Notes under the pieces: model-generated
Databases searched by the model: none
Seen by the model: the letters and a program-made list of their open reading frames with translations, nothing else
What the model was told of the DNA's origin: nothing
Shown: in pieces, positions 24,201-38,500 of the stretch
How positions within the stretch are numbered: the stretch's first letter is position 1
Layout of the letters: the number at the start of each line of letters is the position of its first letter
Assembly: GCF_023343835.1 (NCBI RefSeq)
Contig: NC_064447.1
Span: 9,630,501 to 9,694,500 of the forward strand
Reading direction: 5' to 3'
DNA: 64,000 nucleotides
Origin: Lagopus muta
Lineage: Eukaryota > Chordata > Aves > Galliformes > Phasianidae
Program-made: the position numbers and the translations under genes

Positions 24201-26183
24201 TTATCAGGTTGCAGTGAACATCTGCTGCTGACAGGTAGTGGGATGATGATATTCCACATGTGGAAAAAGGAGAGAATTAAATAATCACAACTGTTTGGGA
24301 ATACATGAAACCTAATCTAGGATGATGTGGGCTACATTTATCTAAAGGAGCATGAATAAAAATACAGTGGCAAAAATCTGCAAAGGTGGTAAACACGTTG
24401 TTCCCTGTTATATCTGTTTTGTTTGTAAGACCTGGTATTTTTAACTGAAGGGAAAAATCATAATGCAGCTGAATGCAAGGTACAGAGACCGTTGTTTGCA
24501 GTGGAGCCTAAGGGATTCAGATCACTAGATCCCTTAATTCCTGTGGAAATCCCAGCTAATGTAGCCAGCTTACCATGCTATCTTATCTTGGAGGAGGGTT
24601 TAAAAGCACAAGACAAATGCCAGTACCTCAAGACTGAAGGAAACAAGCAGCAACATCTGGCAGGGCAAGGAAGGACCAACTAACCAGAAAGGCAGAGTAT
24701 GCTCTCCTTGTCTCAGCAAGTGATTTTAAAATGTCTCTAAATGTGGTCAAGCACCAAAGCCAACAGAGTTCATGTTCTTGCTTAATCTGGGATTCTTTCA
24801 TAAAACAGTGATTTTTCCTGGATAATTTCTGTAGTTTGAACAAATATCCTACTGAAGCTATTCCCATGGCAAACCCTCAGCCTTGTTTAGTTATCGATGA
24901 TTTAAATTAAGGGTCAATTTATAGAAACCAATTCTTAGAATTAGATTTCAACTCTCAGTGATTCAGTCACAACACCAACACAATCTGGTCCCTAAACAGC
25001 CAGGAGAAATGCAGTGTGAGCAGAGTTCTCCAATTTCTTTGGCCATAAGGCTTCAATTCCAATTTGGAGCACATGCAGGAGTCAGACCAGCAAGATGGGG
25101 AATGGACGAGACCTCTTGTCCTGGCTCTCCAAGTAGCGTTGGTGGTTGTTTTTGTGAGTAAATCTCCTCTAGCAACAGAAAGAATTGAGATCTGCTCTTT
25201 ACTTCCCCCTAAACAAATTCCTGGATTTTTATTTATGTCTCTCCTCTGTGGTGGTGATTATAAAGGGGAAATAATTTGTCAGGCATTGGGGCTGCAGTGG
25301 AACAGTCAAATTACACTTCTCATGACAGTGTTTGTCTCATGCACCAGAAGAACACATTTGGTGACACACAGTCTGAGCTGTCTTCAGTGGGGAGGGGACT
25401 GCAATGGGAACCTCTGAAGCCCTGAGATGGAGACAGCTTGGTGCATCCATACAACACACTGCAAATAGTTCCTGCCTTCAGCGCTGGACAGCAGAGACAC
25501 TGATGCATGTTTTACCACAGGAAACAATTTTTAATAAACTTGTGCAGTGCTTCTTTAAATGTCACTTGACAGCTGAAGCACAGAATGCTAATTCAAGGGT
25601 TCACACATTGCTGTGGAGAGGCCAAAGTGCACAGCTTGGATTTACACGAGTGATGTATGATGTGATGCTTCCTCACATCAGTGAACCTCCATGATTTTTT
25701 ATCCCTTTTACTAAGTCTCATGTGTGATGAGATGAAATGCTGTTTTACTTTGACCGGGTCCATATTCTGAATAGCAGTTTAATTATTCTGCTTTTTAAAG
25801 CAGAGTAATTACCTTGCTATGAATGTTGTAGCATTGGCAAACAGGAGAGAGGCAAAGACCTTAAAATTCTGTTTCTCAAGTGAGAAAAGAGGTAAATACC
25901 AACAGTGAGACATCTGAGAGCTCTTTGAACTGTCTGAAATCAGAGCCAGAGCAAGCAGTCCTGTGCTTCCTTCATGGCTTTACAGCCTATCAGAAGGGGA
26001 TCAAACCAAGGGTAAGTGAGGACTAGATTGTTGTCAAGAATGATTACATGTTAGTGGTATATGCTGCACCACTGATGTACATAGCAGCCCCCCAGACTAT
26101 TGAAACAAGACAGGGAATTTTTTTTTTACATGAAGTTGATGACAAAGATGATTCCTAAGCCACATTTTCCATTTGCACGGGAA

Positions 26184-26545
26184 CTGTTGAGTCACAGCCT
26201 GAACCACTGATGGAGCACCTGGGGAAAGGACCTGGTCAGCCCTGGGAGCACAGGTGAAAGCAATTCAATTCACCTGTGCAACTGGGAGGGGTGGAGCCCG
26301 GCTGTACCTCTCAGACCTCACTTAAGGGCTGACTGCCATTAGGGCAGGTTTTCTTTCTGGAGGTTCCTCCTCAATGAAGCTTTCTCCTGCAAACCTAGAA
26401 TCTTCTGATATAGGTGAGCAATCTTTTTCCTTTCCTTTATAACACCTTTCTATCACACCAGTCCTTTCATCTTTGCGCCTTTGTTGTAATGCCTTTCCCA
26501 TTGTATTGATCTGTCTAATCATTGCTGAAATGTCTGGTTAGCAAT
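26184..26545 (+). mobile_element. LTR-like dispersed repeat, copy A
   Basis: This shares an ordered set of blocks with 61.1 kb: GAGCACAGGTG-type sequence, a GGGTGGAGCC / GGGATGTAGCC block, CAGACCTCACTTAAGGGCTG against CAGACCTTATTTAAGGGCTG, a CTGCAAA block and GGTGAGCA followed by a T-rich run. The order of a TATA-like TTAAGG, a short leader and a donor-like GTGAGC fits an old endogenous-retrovirus LTR and leader. No retroviral protein remnant is visible beside it. The limits are estimates; it may instead be another repeat class. Confidence 0.45.
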
Positions 26546-29500
26546 ACGAAGATCAGGAACTTGGGCAGTGAACTTCAGCCATACAAATTGGGCCATATTG
26601 GTGCATATCACTTACCTGGGAAGTTCATAAATGGCAAGTGAAACTTGCAGAAAACAGATACAAGAAAAAATGGAAGGACAAGAGGGTTCAAATGCTATTA
26701 TATTTCAGAAACACATGGGGGGAAGACATAAAGTGAGCTCAAGTTTTCCAGTTCATCACAGATCAACTTGTGTACATATGTTTAGATAGATGCATGCACA
26801 ATGATATATAAGGATATGTGTTTATATCCACAGAGAGAAATCCCTCTACATTTCATATATATGAGTTTTGTAAGGTTAGAAGTGCTCAGTGCAATAAGAA
26901 AAGATAGTTACGAAAACAATAGATACAGAAAAGTAGACTATAGCAATTAACTTTCAAAAACACAAGCCCTTTGAAATTTTGGTGTCCAATCTGCTTAGGA
27001 GGATGACTGAACTAAGACTACATCTGTTATTTAATTCAAGCATTGTGCTGCTGTCAAAGGAAACTGTGCTGGCAAGCTGCATTTCAGCCTGCCAAGATCC
27101 TTTTGTAAAAACACAATTCAGAGCTTAAGAGTAGGGAGGAAGAAAAAAATATATAGAAAATAAAGATGTAATAGTACAATCTCTGTGGGCAGAAAAAAGT
27201 GCAGAAATAGTGTTCTCCTTGATGCTCTTATCTTTCTATTTTCCCTCTGCTGTGATTGAGGGCCTGAGTTATTCACACACCCCAGACCAAGGGAAGATGT
27301 GCATCTCTCCATTCACCGCCACTTCATGCGTTCTCAGTAGCACAAAGTGGCTAGCTAGTAGTATTAATCCCTACTCTTGCTTACTCAGACTGGGGGCTAA
27401 GACCAGAAAATGGGTAACTTTAAAGAAATGTGTAAATGTCTTACATGTAATCCTCAATGAGAGTATTATTGGAGTAAAATTTGAGCACAGGGACCTCATG
27501 ATCTGACTCTAAATAGCTGATTTCCTTCAGTGTGAAGAATGACTCAGTACTATGATTCAGGCTTAATATATTACAGATCTGGTTCTTTCTGGCTAGACTT
27601 TGCTTTTGCACTCTTGGGGCCCTCAAATTTTCTCTTCTGTCAAAGAGAATGAATTTTACCATGAGCTCCAACTCTTTCAATGACATTTACTTTGCAAGGC
27701 TGGAAAACTCTCCAAGGAGGGGTGGGAGAATTTAAAACATTTTTTAGATAATGAATGAGAGTCCATGAATTTTGGCAGCAATTCTGAGTTTTTAACCTCT
27801 TCAGGTTTTAAAAGAATGTTCTGAACAAGCCACTAATTTTCCTATCAAACGTGAGACTAGATAATGAGCCATTCTGGCAAGACTAGTCTGAATTTTACGC
27901 CAGAAAGGGCTGTGATATTTTCAGAGACTGCTATCCTGAAAAGAATTATAAAACAGATCCACTTTCTCTTTCAAACAAAACTTTTGATGTGTTTTTCGAT
28001 TGAATTGCATCGTCACATCTTCTATTTTGACTGTCACATTCATATTGACTGCAAATTCTTCATGTCTACCTGCACCAATTTTAATAAAATTATGAAACAA
28101 TTAGAGAAAGGCTTCATAAAGTTGATGGCACCAGCATGGGATATAGTGCTGAGAAAAGGAGGAAGTTACCTGTTTTGTGAAGGTCTTTTTAGGATTATTA
28201 TTGCACAATGGCAGAATATATGCAGAAGCTTGATCCCAAAATAGGTTTCAGCAAAATCTGAAATATTGTTAGCTTTTGTCTTTTAATTGCAGTCTAGGTT
28301 GAAATGATGATAGGGGAAGTTCAATTTGTCAGTTATGTTAATATCTTCACGTAAATGTCAAAAGAAAATTCAGCCAAAAACCTTATATCAAAGTGCTCTG
28401 AGGAACAGCATATTGAATTTGTTATGAAGCAATAGAAGTCATTAGTACAAATATCAGGGCCATGTTTTCTCAAAGTCTATGCACGTACACATTGTCATTT
28501 TTGCTCTGTTTGAAATTCACCTTGTGTAGACAATTGGTAAGATGTAAAACACACTGAATCTCTATGGATCAAAGTTATTTCTGTACAAAGGGCTTCAGGA
28601 CAATCTGAAGACCATTTAAATCCCTCAGTGCTGTTTTGACAGCATCATGGCCTTGAATGACTGCATTGGTGGAATAGTCCTGCATGACACTAAATTTCTC
28701 CGTTTTGTTCAGTTCAAGTGACTCTTGATTGCAGTAAAGATGCTGCTAAGTAGGTCTTCATGTTTAGTTAGAAGCAATGTGATGCATTTTCCTATTGGAG
28801 ACAGCAGAGAACGAATTATCAATTTTATTTCCTACTTTAAAACTAACTGTGATTAAGAGGAGCAAATTTCAGACCAACTCATATTTAAAGAAACCTCTGT
28901 ATTGTGTTTTCACAAAGGACTATGTGCATAACTATTGCATTTATCAACCATAGAGTGGCAGAAATTCCTACCTTGCAAGCAAGGGCAACTGTCAATCCCA
29001 GATCCCCAAGGTGTTGAAAATTTAAACATATTTTAATAGAATATTTATGTCTAACTTTTGTCCTAGATGGATGGAGTCCCTTTGCGTCCTTTCTACTTTT
29101 GAGAATTCCTGCACAAAACATCTTTTTTTCTTGTGGCTGCTTGAACATGTACCAATCAACAACAGGAAAACTGAGTTTTAGAAAGGTTTCCCAGAACACA
29201 AATTCCAAGGCAGAAGAATGGGAACATTGAATTCCCTCATTTAAAACACCTCATAGCCTATGACACCAAAGCCATTCACACATTTACATGGCTGACATAC
29301 CTTATGCTTAGGCTAATATACATGACTGTGTTATTGTGTCAACTCCCAGGGCAAGTGCAAATAGCCCTCAGAAACTTGTGATCAGGATGTGACTCTGGTA
29401 TTGCTAAATAAAATTGGATGAGGCATCCTAATTAAACTCAACTTGATGAAAGGCATTAGTAATTTTCAGGGTGAAAAGATCTTTGTTCAGATCAGGTTTA

Positions 29501-32500
29501 TTTCGCCTGTGTCAGTCAGCCTCTCATTTTGGATAATGCTTGGTTTTCTGCAGATTTTTGTTTGTAAGTTAATATCAGGCTCCAGACCCTGCCTGTATTC
29601 ATATCTATGTATCATTAGAGACAAAAAGAAAACAAGCATTGGGGGAAGTCCTATAAATAATACATCTGGTAGGTGACTACAATCTTGTTGCTCTAAGAGT
29701 GGTTAATTTAAAATTGCCCCTTGGGCACTGCACAAATGGTAGCAAATTTGAAACAAAACCTACGCCATCATTTGCTGTTCTTATTACAAACCAGAATGCC
29801 TAAAGTGCTTTTGGCCACAAAGTGAATTAAAAAATCCAGAGAGGAAAAATGTTTATCACAGAGTGTTTTCGTACACTCCTGTTGTTCTCTCTCAAAGATG
29901 CCCACACACTTGTTTTCAGTAATCTGAATGACTAGACTACCTTAAAATAGCACTAGATTTTCCATTTGAAGATGAGGTTTGAATTTAGAAAACTGCTTGA
30001 GTAAGAGTTTAAAATAGCTCTCGGGGCTTGAGATTATTTCTTCCTCAGTGAGGCAAACACACTGCAAATTTCAGAAGACCCCGCAGACCTGGGCGTTCAC
30101 ATGCTCTGAGAGCCTTTGCCAACCCAGCACGGCATGCACAGGGATTTTGAGCAAGAACAGATTTCACGTTACTACAGCTTGTAGGCGTATTCATATGTAA
30201 CTTCTGCTGAGGGGAGTTATACAGAAACGCCAAGTGCAAGGATTTCCCAGAGTCTGGGAGGGTCACACAGTTAATCTCTTAAGTATATCTGAAGAGATTG
30301 ACGGTTTCCACTACTGTGGTTTTAAGAAACCCTCGGGATATTAGCTTCCACCCCGAAAAATTCAGATTATTTATTGCTTAGAACCAAGTCACAGCTACTC
30401 TCCACCCCGACATGCAGTGAGCAGCACCATGGAGAGCAGAGGAGCTGCCCCTGCAGTCCGATTTCCTCATTAAAACACAAAAAGGAAACCTCTTCCCATC
30501 TCTCAGCGAATCCTTTGGGTCTTGGACCACCTCTATAGGAGTTGATAAAAAATATAAATTAGCTAATGAGTGTTTGATCAGTAAGCAGATGAGGTAGTTC
30601 TTGCTTCAAATATCCTATTGTCAGAACAGCTGGGAGGTGAGTGAGACAACAGATACTTGTTACTAAAATCTCATTGTGTCTGTGCTGGGAAACAGCACTA
30701 GATGGGTTTCATTCTGTCTGAGCTTGCAGGGAGGGCACATAGTTGTTCTCCTGTTATTGTTTTTATTTGCTTTTGGCAAAAACAACTGGTTATTTTGTTA
30801 TTCAAATTTGGCTTGAGCTTCTTTTCAGCAAAATAGCTTTTTTTTTTTTTTCTGAAGCTTGTCTGACCCTAAGGTTTACGTGGATAGTATACTCTGATCA
30901 CCATGGTTCTAAAATTTAAAGAGTATTGTTTGAGGAGTTGAAATGTTATCGATTTTTCTCCTTCAAATTCCAAAACTTACACAGATAAGGGTAAAGACAT
31001 CTAATCCCAGTGTTGAATAAGAAGCTAAAGCTCAGGCCTTCCATGAACATTTGCTTTCAACAACATAATATTTTTAGCTTAGAGCATAAACACTCATCCT
31101 GGTAAGTGGAGAATAATATGAAAATAAATGCAACAAAAACAAGCCTGAAGCCAGCTCTGATGACTCAATTATTTACTTCACTGTAACTAGATAAGAACAT
31201 AAGGAAGAATGACAGGTCTTGGACCCAAGTACCTACAAAAAGGTAGATGAGATGTGTGGTGAACAACAGACAACACAGCTTCACCCCCTCCTACATTTTT
31301 CAGAAGAAACAAGATTTCATTCCCTCTTAACACATTCAGGTTAATGAACTCCTTCACTTTTACTTTAAAAAGGACTTGCAGAGATGTTTATGCACCCTGT
31401 TCTCTGAGCATCACTGAGGATGAGTGGACAGAAGGGCTCTATCCTACAAGAAGTGATCTGGAGCATCAGTGCAAGCTAGGAGCAAGAGAAGACTGTCAAA
31501 GGTTGAAGATTGCAAGTCAGCTCAGCTCAGTCAGGATCATTTAGACATGACCATAACTTCCCCTTCCAATAAGCTCATGGTCTTTAATTGGCCAAATCGC
31601 CATCTGTTTTAAACCAGGTGGCTTCAGTTATCACTTATTGCCCTTAATTCCCATGGTTATCAATGTCAAGAGTATCTTCATCTTTCAGCAGCTGCTACAG
31701 GGGAAAGGTTTTCTTGGTAACACCAATTTGTGGATTCCCATGCCAAATTCAGAAGAAAGCTCCTTTTTGGGCAATGCTAAATGTAAACTATTAACATTTG
31801 AGAGTAAAAAGGTTCTGTAGAATGATTTCTCTTATACAGAGCAGGACTGCAAATGACTTCTGTACTCTTGCTTTTATCCCCAGCAGTAGCAAATGCTGCT
31901 TGCTGTGGATATCTTAAATTTGCAGAGCCACTTACAATATATCTGTTGAATGTTTCTGCCTTGCAATGAAAACAATACCCTGGCTCTTATCAGTATCACT
32001 CAGACACTCATTTATGCAAGAAAGAAAAGGAGCTGTGTGTATGTATCCAAGGGCATAAGAACCCAGAGTGCTAGGATTTTTGAATTATAGGACTATCAGA
32101 GTACATTGGCCTCTTTCTTACTACCCCCTGTGAGCTCCTGTGTGACTTTTCTCAAAATGATAAGTTGCATTTCAGACGTACTTGGGAAAGACTGATCTGC
32201 TGGAAAACATAAAAACAGGAGCAAAAAGGTCATTGGCTTCTTTAGGAGGACTCGAGTACTATAAGGAATACTGTGAATATTCTGAAATCACTAATAGGAC
32301 TGCGACTGCTTATCCCTTTCTTCTAAGCAGTGAATTTCTGGGATGTACTCATTCACTGCTACTGGAGTCTGCTTTAGAGAAGAATGGGGGAAATAAGGAT
32401 GGAATCCTTCAACCAAATCTATACCCATATACTATAAATAATGCTTCAATGCTTTTTTTTTTTTTTAATTTTATCAACATTTTTTGGATATTGATGAGAA

Positions 32501-35500
32501 TGAGAGAAACTTAAAAACAGAATAAGCATTGCAACATTTTTCCTAAGTAAGTGCAGAAGTGCATTTCAGCCTATAGAAACTTGCTGACCTTGCTATGTTC
32601 AGCTCATAAACTTAAAAATTCCCCCTTGTTTGAATGAATTTGGTCTGAGTTTAAGAACTTCTGCATATCTTAAGAGAAAAAAAATCTGTGTTAATGTCTG
32701 AATTTGATGGAGTATGTCTCATCCTTGCTTCCATTGTGGCAGCAGAATGAGACATATGGTTCTTGAGTCAGCTGCCATGCACTCAAGCAACATCACTCAA
32801 TCACAGGCTTTCTTGGCATCTCTAGCTCTTACCAAGAAACATCCTGAGCAGTTTGATGCGAGTGTACAAGAAGAATCAGGTGGAATACGTGCAGTTTTCA
32901 TTGCTTTCTTTGAAATAAAACTTTCCTAAGCCTTCATATGACTCACTGAACAAAGTAGTGTCCTTATGCAAGGAGCTCAGATGGTCTTAAAACATGTAGA
33001 ATGAAGAAAAAGAAATTATTTGTTCTTTTATAGAGCACGGCTATAGGACTGCCTGTACTTAGCTGGTCATCTTGCACTTTGAAAAATGATCTTAAAAAAG
33101 GGAATGGACTTGTAGAAGAGATCTTTGCATTAACCAGCATAATTCAACCTGTGTCAGCCAGGTGCAATTATATGATAAGATTTCTGTAAAAGATATCCAA
33201 GATCTGCATGTAACCACTTTGTTAAAATTAGTCCAAGTTTCTTAATAATGTTGGCAAAAATGCATACTGAGGGGGGATCAGGGTAAGTCTATCATTCTTG
33301 CTCTCAATCTGGAAGGTGTGAAACTCAATTCTGCAGCTGTGGTGGTTTAGATCTGGGAAGGTGAGGATGAAGTGCAGTGGAACACAAATGGTTGAAGAGC
33401 TGTTAGAGGGCATGGGGGCCTGGTGGTCTCCCCTTGAGGCTCTTCAGTGTCTCCTGATGTGAAAGTGACTGAGGATTTAGGAAATGAGTTTGTTGTGGGC
33501 AAGACTGATTATTTCTCTTTCTTCCCAAAGACTACTCTTGCCCAGCCACCTTGCATACAATTTGAAGATTGCACTTATGTCTTCCCTCTGTCACTTATTT
33601 TTATTCTAATTCTAGGTATTCTTTGTTGCTCTCATTTTTGGAATTCCCATCTGTCTCTTGGATTCTCATCAATTGGTTCAAATCTCCCTTGAAAAGCAAT
33701 ACTCAAACTTTATGTACTATTTCAGATAAGGTTCTTCGATTTTACCTGCTGTATCTTCTCTTCACATTTTTATATGTAGACATTATAAATGCTTTTATAC
33801 TGAGATGGAGTTTGCTTTTCCATAACAGCAGAGCACTGCTCACTCACAACTTTCTTTTCTAATGGAAAGCTCCTCAGTTAAATGCTATCAAAATCTAGGT
33901 ATTCTGTGAGAGAATATAACTTAGTTTGTCTTTTTGCCAGAGAGAACTAAACAAAGTTGATTTCAAATTGAACAAAGTGCACACAAGCAGCTCAACTGAC
34001 ACTCAGCAGTCTGATTTACCTGTGATTCAAGGTTAGAGCCCAAGAAATCCTTTTCTGAAAACAAGTGAAGAGAATGCTACCATAAGTCTTGCACCAGAGG
34101 GAATAGATTGCATTTGAGAGCATAAGTTGAAACTTTTCTCAAGTTTTATTGAACTCAAAAATAAAGGTCTTTGTTATATAAATGCATATTCATTTCTAAC
34201 CCATTCTGTGTTACACAATGTCTATCAAATATGCAGTGCTCCACAGCAGATGTTCACTGCAGGCCACAGAGATTCTGTACGACACCATGGGGCTTTTTGC
34301 TGGGAATGGGCATCCTGGGTTTTTTCCAGTTCCGATGCTAACGCACCCCACCATGGAGATATTTTCAGGCAGAGGTTTCCTGACAAGCTCACACCTTCCA
34401 TCACCTATATTAATGTCTTCCTCTTGCCATAGGTTTCAGGATGGCCCTGTGACAAGGAAGTTTCCTCATGAGCACAGCTGAAACTTGCCATGGACCGGTT
34501 AGTCCATGCGGAATTGATCACTCATATTAAAACAAGATGAATGTTCAGTATGTCAGGTATCAATCAGGGCTTCCTCAGGGCTGCGTCCTGCCTGAACAGT
34601 TAACATCTGCATTACAGCTGAGGTAAGAAAAGCAGATAAGAAGTCAAATATTTCCTAGGAGAATCATTGCTCACTCTCCCCTAGAAGCTCTTCTGTTGCT
34701 GCCTCATAACAGTTATATTCCTGAGGCTGATAGATAACCTAGCAGATGATGTTGCGCACAAGCAGAAAAGTTTGGAATATCTTCATTTTGGAGTTTATTT
34801 TTTCAACCTGCATAACTGATGGAAGAGAAACTGGCTGGCAGCGTAGCATTCCCAGAATGGGAGCTGTGCTGTTGGCCACCACCAGAGGTCTGGTGCACTG
34901 GGGGTTGACTGTCCTCATTTTGTCCCTTTTTCTGTTTGAAGTTGGCATATCTAGTTCATAACAAGTCCAAATTGCCTCCTGGATTGGCATTAACAATGAC
35001 AGGTGCAACCTTTAGTCACCTGGAGAGTTTGTCCTTCTTTTTATATCATTCCTCATTCTGCCGAATCAAGGCAAACTGTGCAGGGAGAAGTGAGATTTTT
35101 CATCAGACCAGCTGACATGGTTGGCATGGGGAGCAGAAAACTTTCTGGCATGCAGATCTCCTGCAGAGCAGAACTGCTCAGGGCTCTGCCCATGTTTCCT
35201 GACCAATCAGTTCCCCTCAGTACCATTGAGTCTGTCCGTATTATCTCCAGTTTACGTAGGATAGAAAGTTTTATCTGCTGGGTTTGGTCTGCATGCAAGT
35301 AACAGACTCAGTTGTGGGTTTGAAGCCTCGATCCCTCTAAAAACATATTTTATTATGACAGATGTAGTGGCTGAATAGAGGAACATGAGATGTGTTTCAT
35401 CTTCCTTTTCAACACTATCAGCAAGACAGATGAAAGGAGCAGTGAGAGGTGCCACATATTGGATATCATTCCCTTACCCTTTTGATGCTTTTGCATGTAG

Positions 35501-38500
35501 ATACAGAGTAATTATACTGTGACTGATTATATCACAGTGCTACCCGGTGTGATATTTTATTAACAGAGCAGAGGCACATGGGTGTTGCATAACCAGCCAC
35601 CTCTCTATGCCAGCAATGTTCCCATTCCTTCTGAGCTATAGCATTCCGACAGTGTAATTCTTCTGTTGGCACTGTACTGTCATCTGAGTAACTGTATTCA
35701 TTAGGAAGATCACAGAGAGGTGTAGATGAGCAAATTTGTGTGGACTTGGAAATGCAGTGGTAGAAATGTAATTGGATCTTAGGACGATGCGTATGAATGT
35801 GTGTGCTGTCCTCAGGATTCTCATTTATATTATTGCACTAATATTGTAGCTTCTGGCCTTTACCATGGAACTTAAATTCACTATTCATTTTCAGGCAACA
35901 GTTTCTAAACTGTTGTATATCTTCTTGGAACCTTTCTGGAATAATTGACTCTGAAAGCAGGAGAATAAATGTGATGCTCCCTTCCAGTCTCACAGGACTT
36001 GTGTTCCTATCTAGATGCAAACAACTAACATGTATAGAGATGTGATGCAGGCGATGACTTCATTTATCTTTTGCAACTGCCCCCTCAACAGTAGGTACAA
36101 AGCACCTCTGCACCCTGAATGCAGCAGAGCTCTAAAAGCAGGTGAGCAATGGTGCAGGGCAGACTTTTCCATTTATACAGTGGCAGAGTAGTACTGATAT
36201 TAAAAATCTTTGCATTCAAACATAGCTTCCTACAGTTAACCAAGGCTGTACAAACCTGGGTAAAATCTTTGCAGCCAGAAGTCCTGTCCCAAGCAAGAGT
36301 GAAATATTTGATGCTGAGTTTATTTTCCTGCTATGTCTCTGTGAGAATATACAGAAAACATTGAGTTGGATTACCAGAAGGCAGGAGTTACAGCATGAGG
36401 GAGCTACAGCCCGGTGTTCACCCCTTCTTGTCTCTCCACTTGTGCAGACCCCACTGTGCTTTTGACTAAGAACATCCGTCCCAGATTTAATGGGCTTTGA
36501 CTAAAATCTCTTCAGTACAAACCTCTATGCTAAGTGCCCCTTACAGACATACCCGTGTTGAGACCCTCAAGCCAAGGCTATAAATCACCTAATAAGGCAT
36601 GCTGCGATGCATTAGTTTCACTGTAATCTAATTTCACATCTAAGGTATTGAGAACTGGCTGCTGGCCACAAAATTGAGGCAGCATTCTTTATTAGAGTTT
36701 GATAAATCCTACAGATGTTTATGGCAGTGTTTGAGAAAGCAGACTTAAGGGCTTTCCATGTTCATAAGAGGGTGCTTTTGCTGGGCTCTCTTTTTGAAAT
36801 AAGAGTACATTTTCACATGCATAACACAAGCATTGAGGCTTGGAGTCTCAAGAAATTCATTTAGAAGGAAAGATAAACAGAGATAAATAAAGCACAGCTT
36901 GACTAAGCTTGATAGAAAGGAATCTAATGGTCTACAAAATTCATAAAGTTGATGTATGCTTCGGATTTACTCATACCTATCTCACTCTTGAAGCCTATGT
37001 TATTAATCTTTGAGGTCAGCTTCCCAGAGAAAGATGGATTCCATGCAAGTGCCACAGAAATCTAGCACATCTGGGGGTAAAGGCTTTTTATAGCAAATGA
37101 ATGATGCAAAAAATGACCCAAATGAGAGAGAACTGGGATGAAATAATGTAACCGGATATCACTAGGGGGTAATGGGATGGAAGTATTGGAAAATATTGAA
37201 CACAGGATTTTTAAATTTAGAATGGACAAAGTGCTTATAAAAATAACCAATGGGATATTCTTATACCACTGACTACACTGGATGAATTAAATATTAGCTG
37301 TTATAACCGAAATATCCATAGAATATCACAGTCTGTTCTTTTGTGGCACAGAGATAGCTTGTGGATCTCGAATATTTTATTCATCCCAGTACAAAGCTTT
37401 GCAAATACCAAACCCAGATGTGTGTTAGCACTATGGAAGCTAAAGTTCAGGACAAGAACAAGGCACAGGTTCATACTGTGGTGATCCTTGTCCACTGAGC
37501 TGCCAAAGGGGAGGTGGGTTCTCCAGCAGTAGGCAGTTTTAAGTTGAGACAGTTGTTTGGGGTGTCTCCTTGCTTTGTGTCACTGTAATCTGGATAATGA
37601 TGATGGCCTTTTGTACTCTGAAAAATCTGACTCTCCCTGGTTCTGAATCCTTTGGTGTGAACTTTCCTTCTGCCTTGCTATAGACTCAGAGCTGGGCTGA
37701 TAGGGCTTTGGGAACAGTGGAGGATGGTGACTCAGGTGATCAAATGGATTTCTTCTTGTGGCTCCACTTTGTCTCCCTGCCCCCCTCCAAATCCGATCCA
37801 GCTCGTCAATATACCAAATAAAAGCCAGGAAGAAAAGTGATACAGGTAATAATTGTGGCTGTCAAACATCTGTCCAGGCTGAAGGTGGAGAAAGTGAATG
37901 CAGCCCTGTTTCCATCAGCTGATTTTCACTTTCAGTCATCCAGCAAGCTGGAATCTCAGTATGAACTTCAGTGTGATTATCTGCAACCTGACATTAAGAA
38001 AATTGAGTTAGCATTAGAATAGGTTGGTTTGCTAGCTTAGTGGCTGCAGTGCAGAGAGACTTTTGATGCAGGCTATAATTGAAATGAAGGAAGGAGGAAG
38101 ATAGATCTGATATGGAACAACAAGAAGAAAGTCAATAAGTGTCAAGAGCTCCACTCGCTTCCCTGATGCAGTGGCATGCAGAGGACTCTGGGTGGAACAC
38201 GGATACCAGTTGCTTTCAGATGCAACCTCATTCCAGTCGTGGAGAGAAAAGATTCCCGGATTGGAAGTATGATACCTGAGAGCCAAAGAGAGAGAAGGAG
38301 CAGGTAAAACAAATGGAAGCTGTGAGAGTATTGATTCTTGAATTTGAGAGCGCTAAAAACATTAAAAATATTTCAGAGCTCTTTCTTTTTGCATTTGAAA
38401 ATCTTAGGAAAAAATGATTGATAGTGAGGTGGTGTTGTCTTGAAATGTACCTACAAAGACACCAGAGAGAAAAACAGAAACAAGCAACAAAAAAATCATC

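Larger units (their letters stand above)
17123..26183. other. Gene-free DNA between the 17.1 kb motif and the LTR-like repeat
   Basis: This holds the minisatellite at 18.7 kb, a possible MIR fragment at 19.6 kb and a short CR1 at 21.1 kb. Nothing else is recognised. Some open frames reach about 140 codons, but none looks like a protein family. Confidence 0.55.

Noticed and set aside
27864..28244. 126-codon open frame in AT-rich DNA
   Set aside because: No recognisable family and no promoter or splice context. Length alone is not convincing across 64 kb.
37470..38100. Possible LTR or gene end with an AATAAA at about 37818
   Set aside because: The hexamer alone is common in AT-rich DNA, and I found no second copy of the segment and no retroviral or coding signature.
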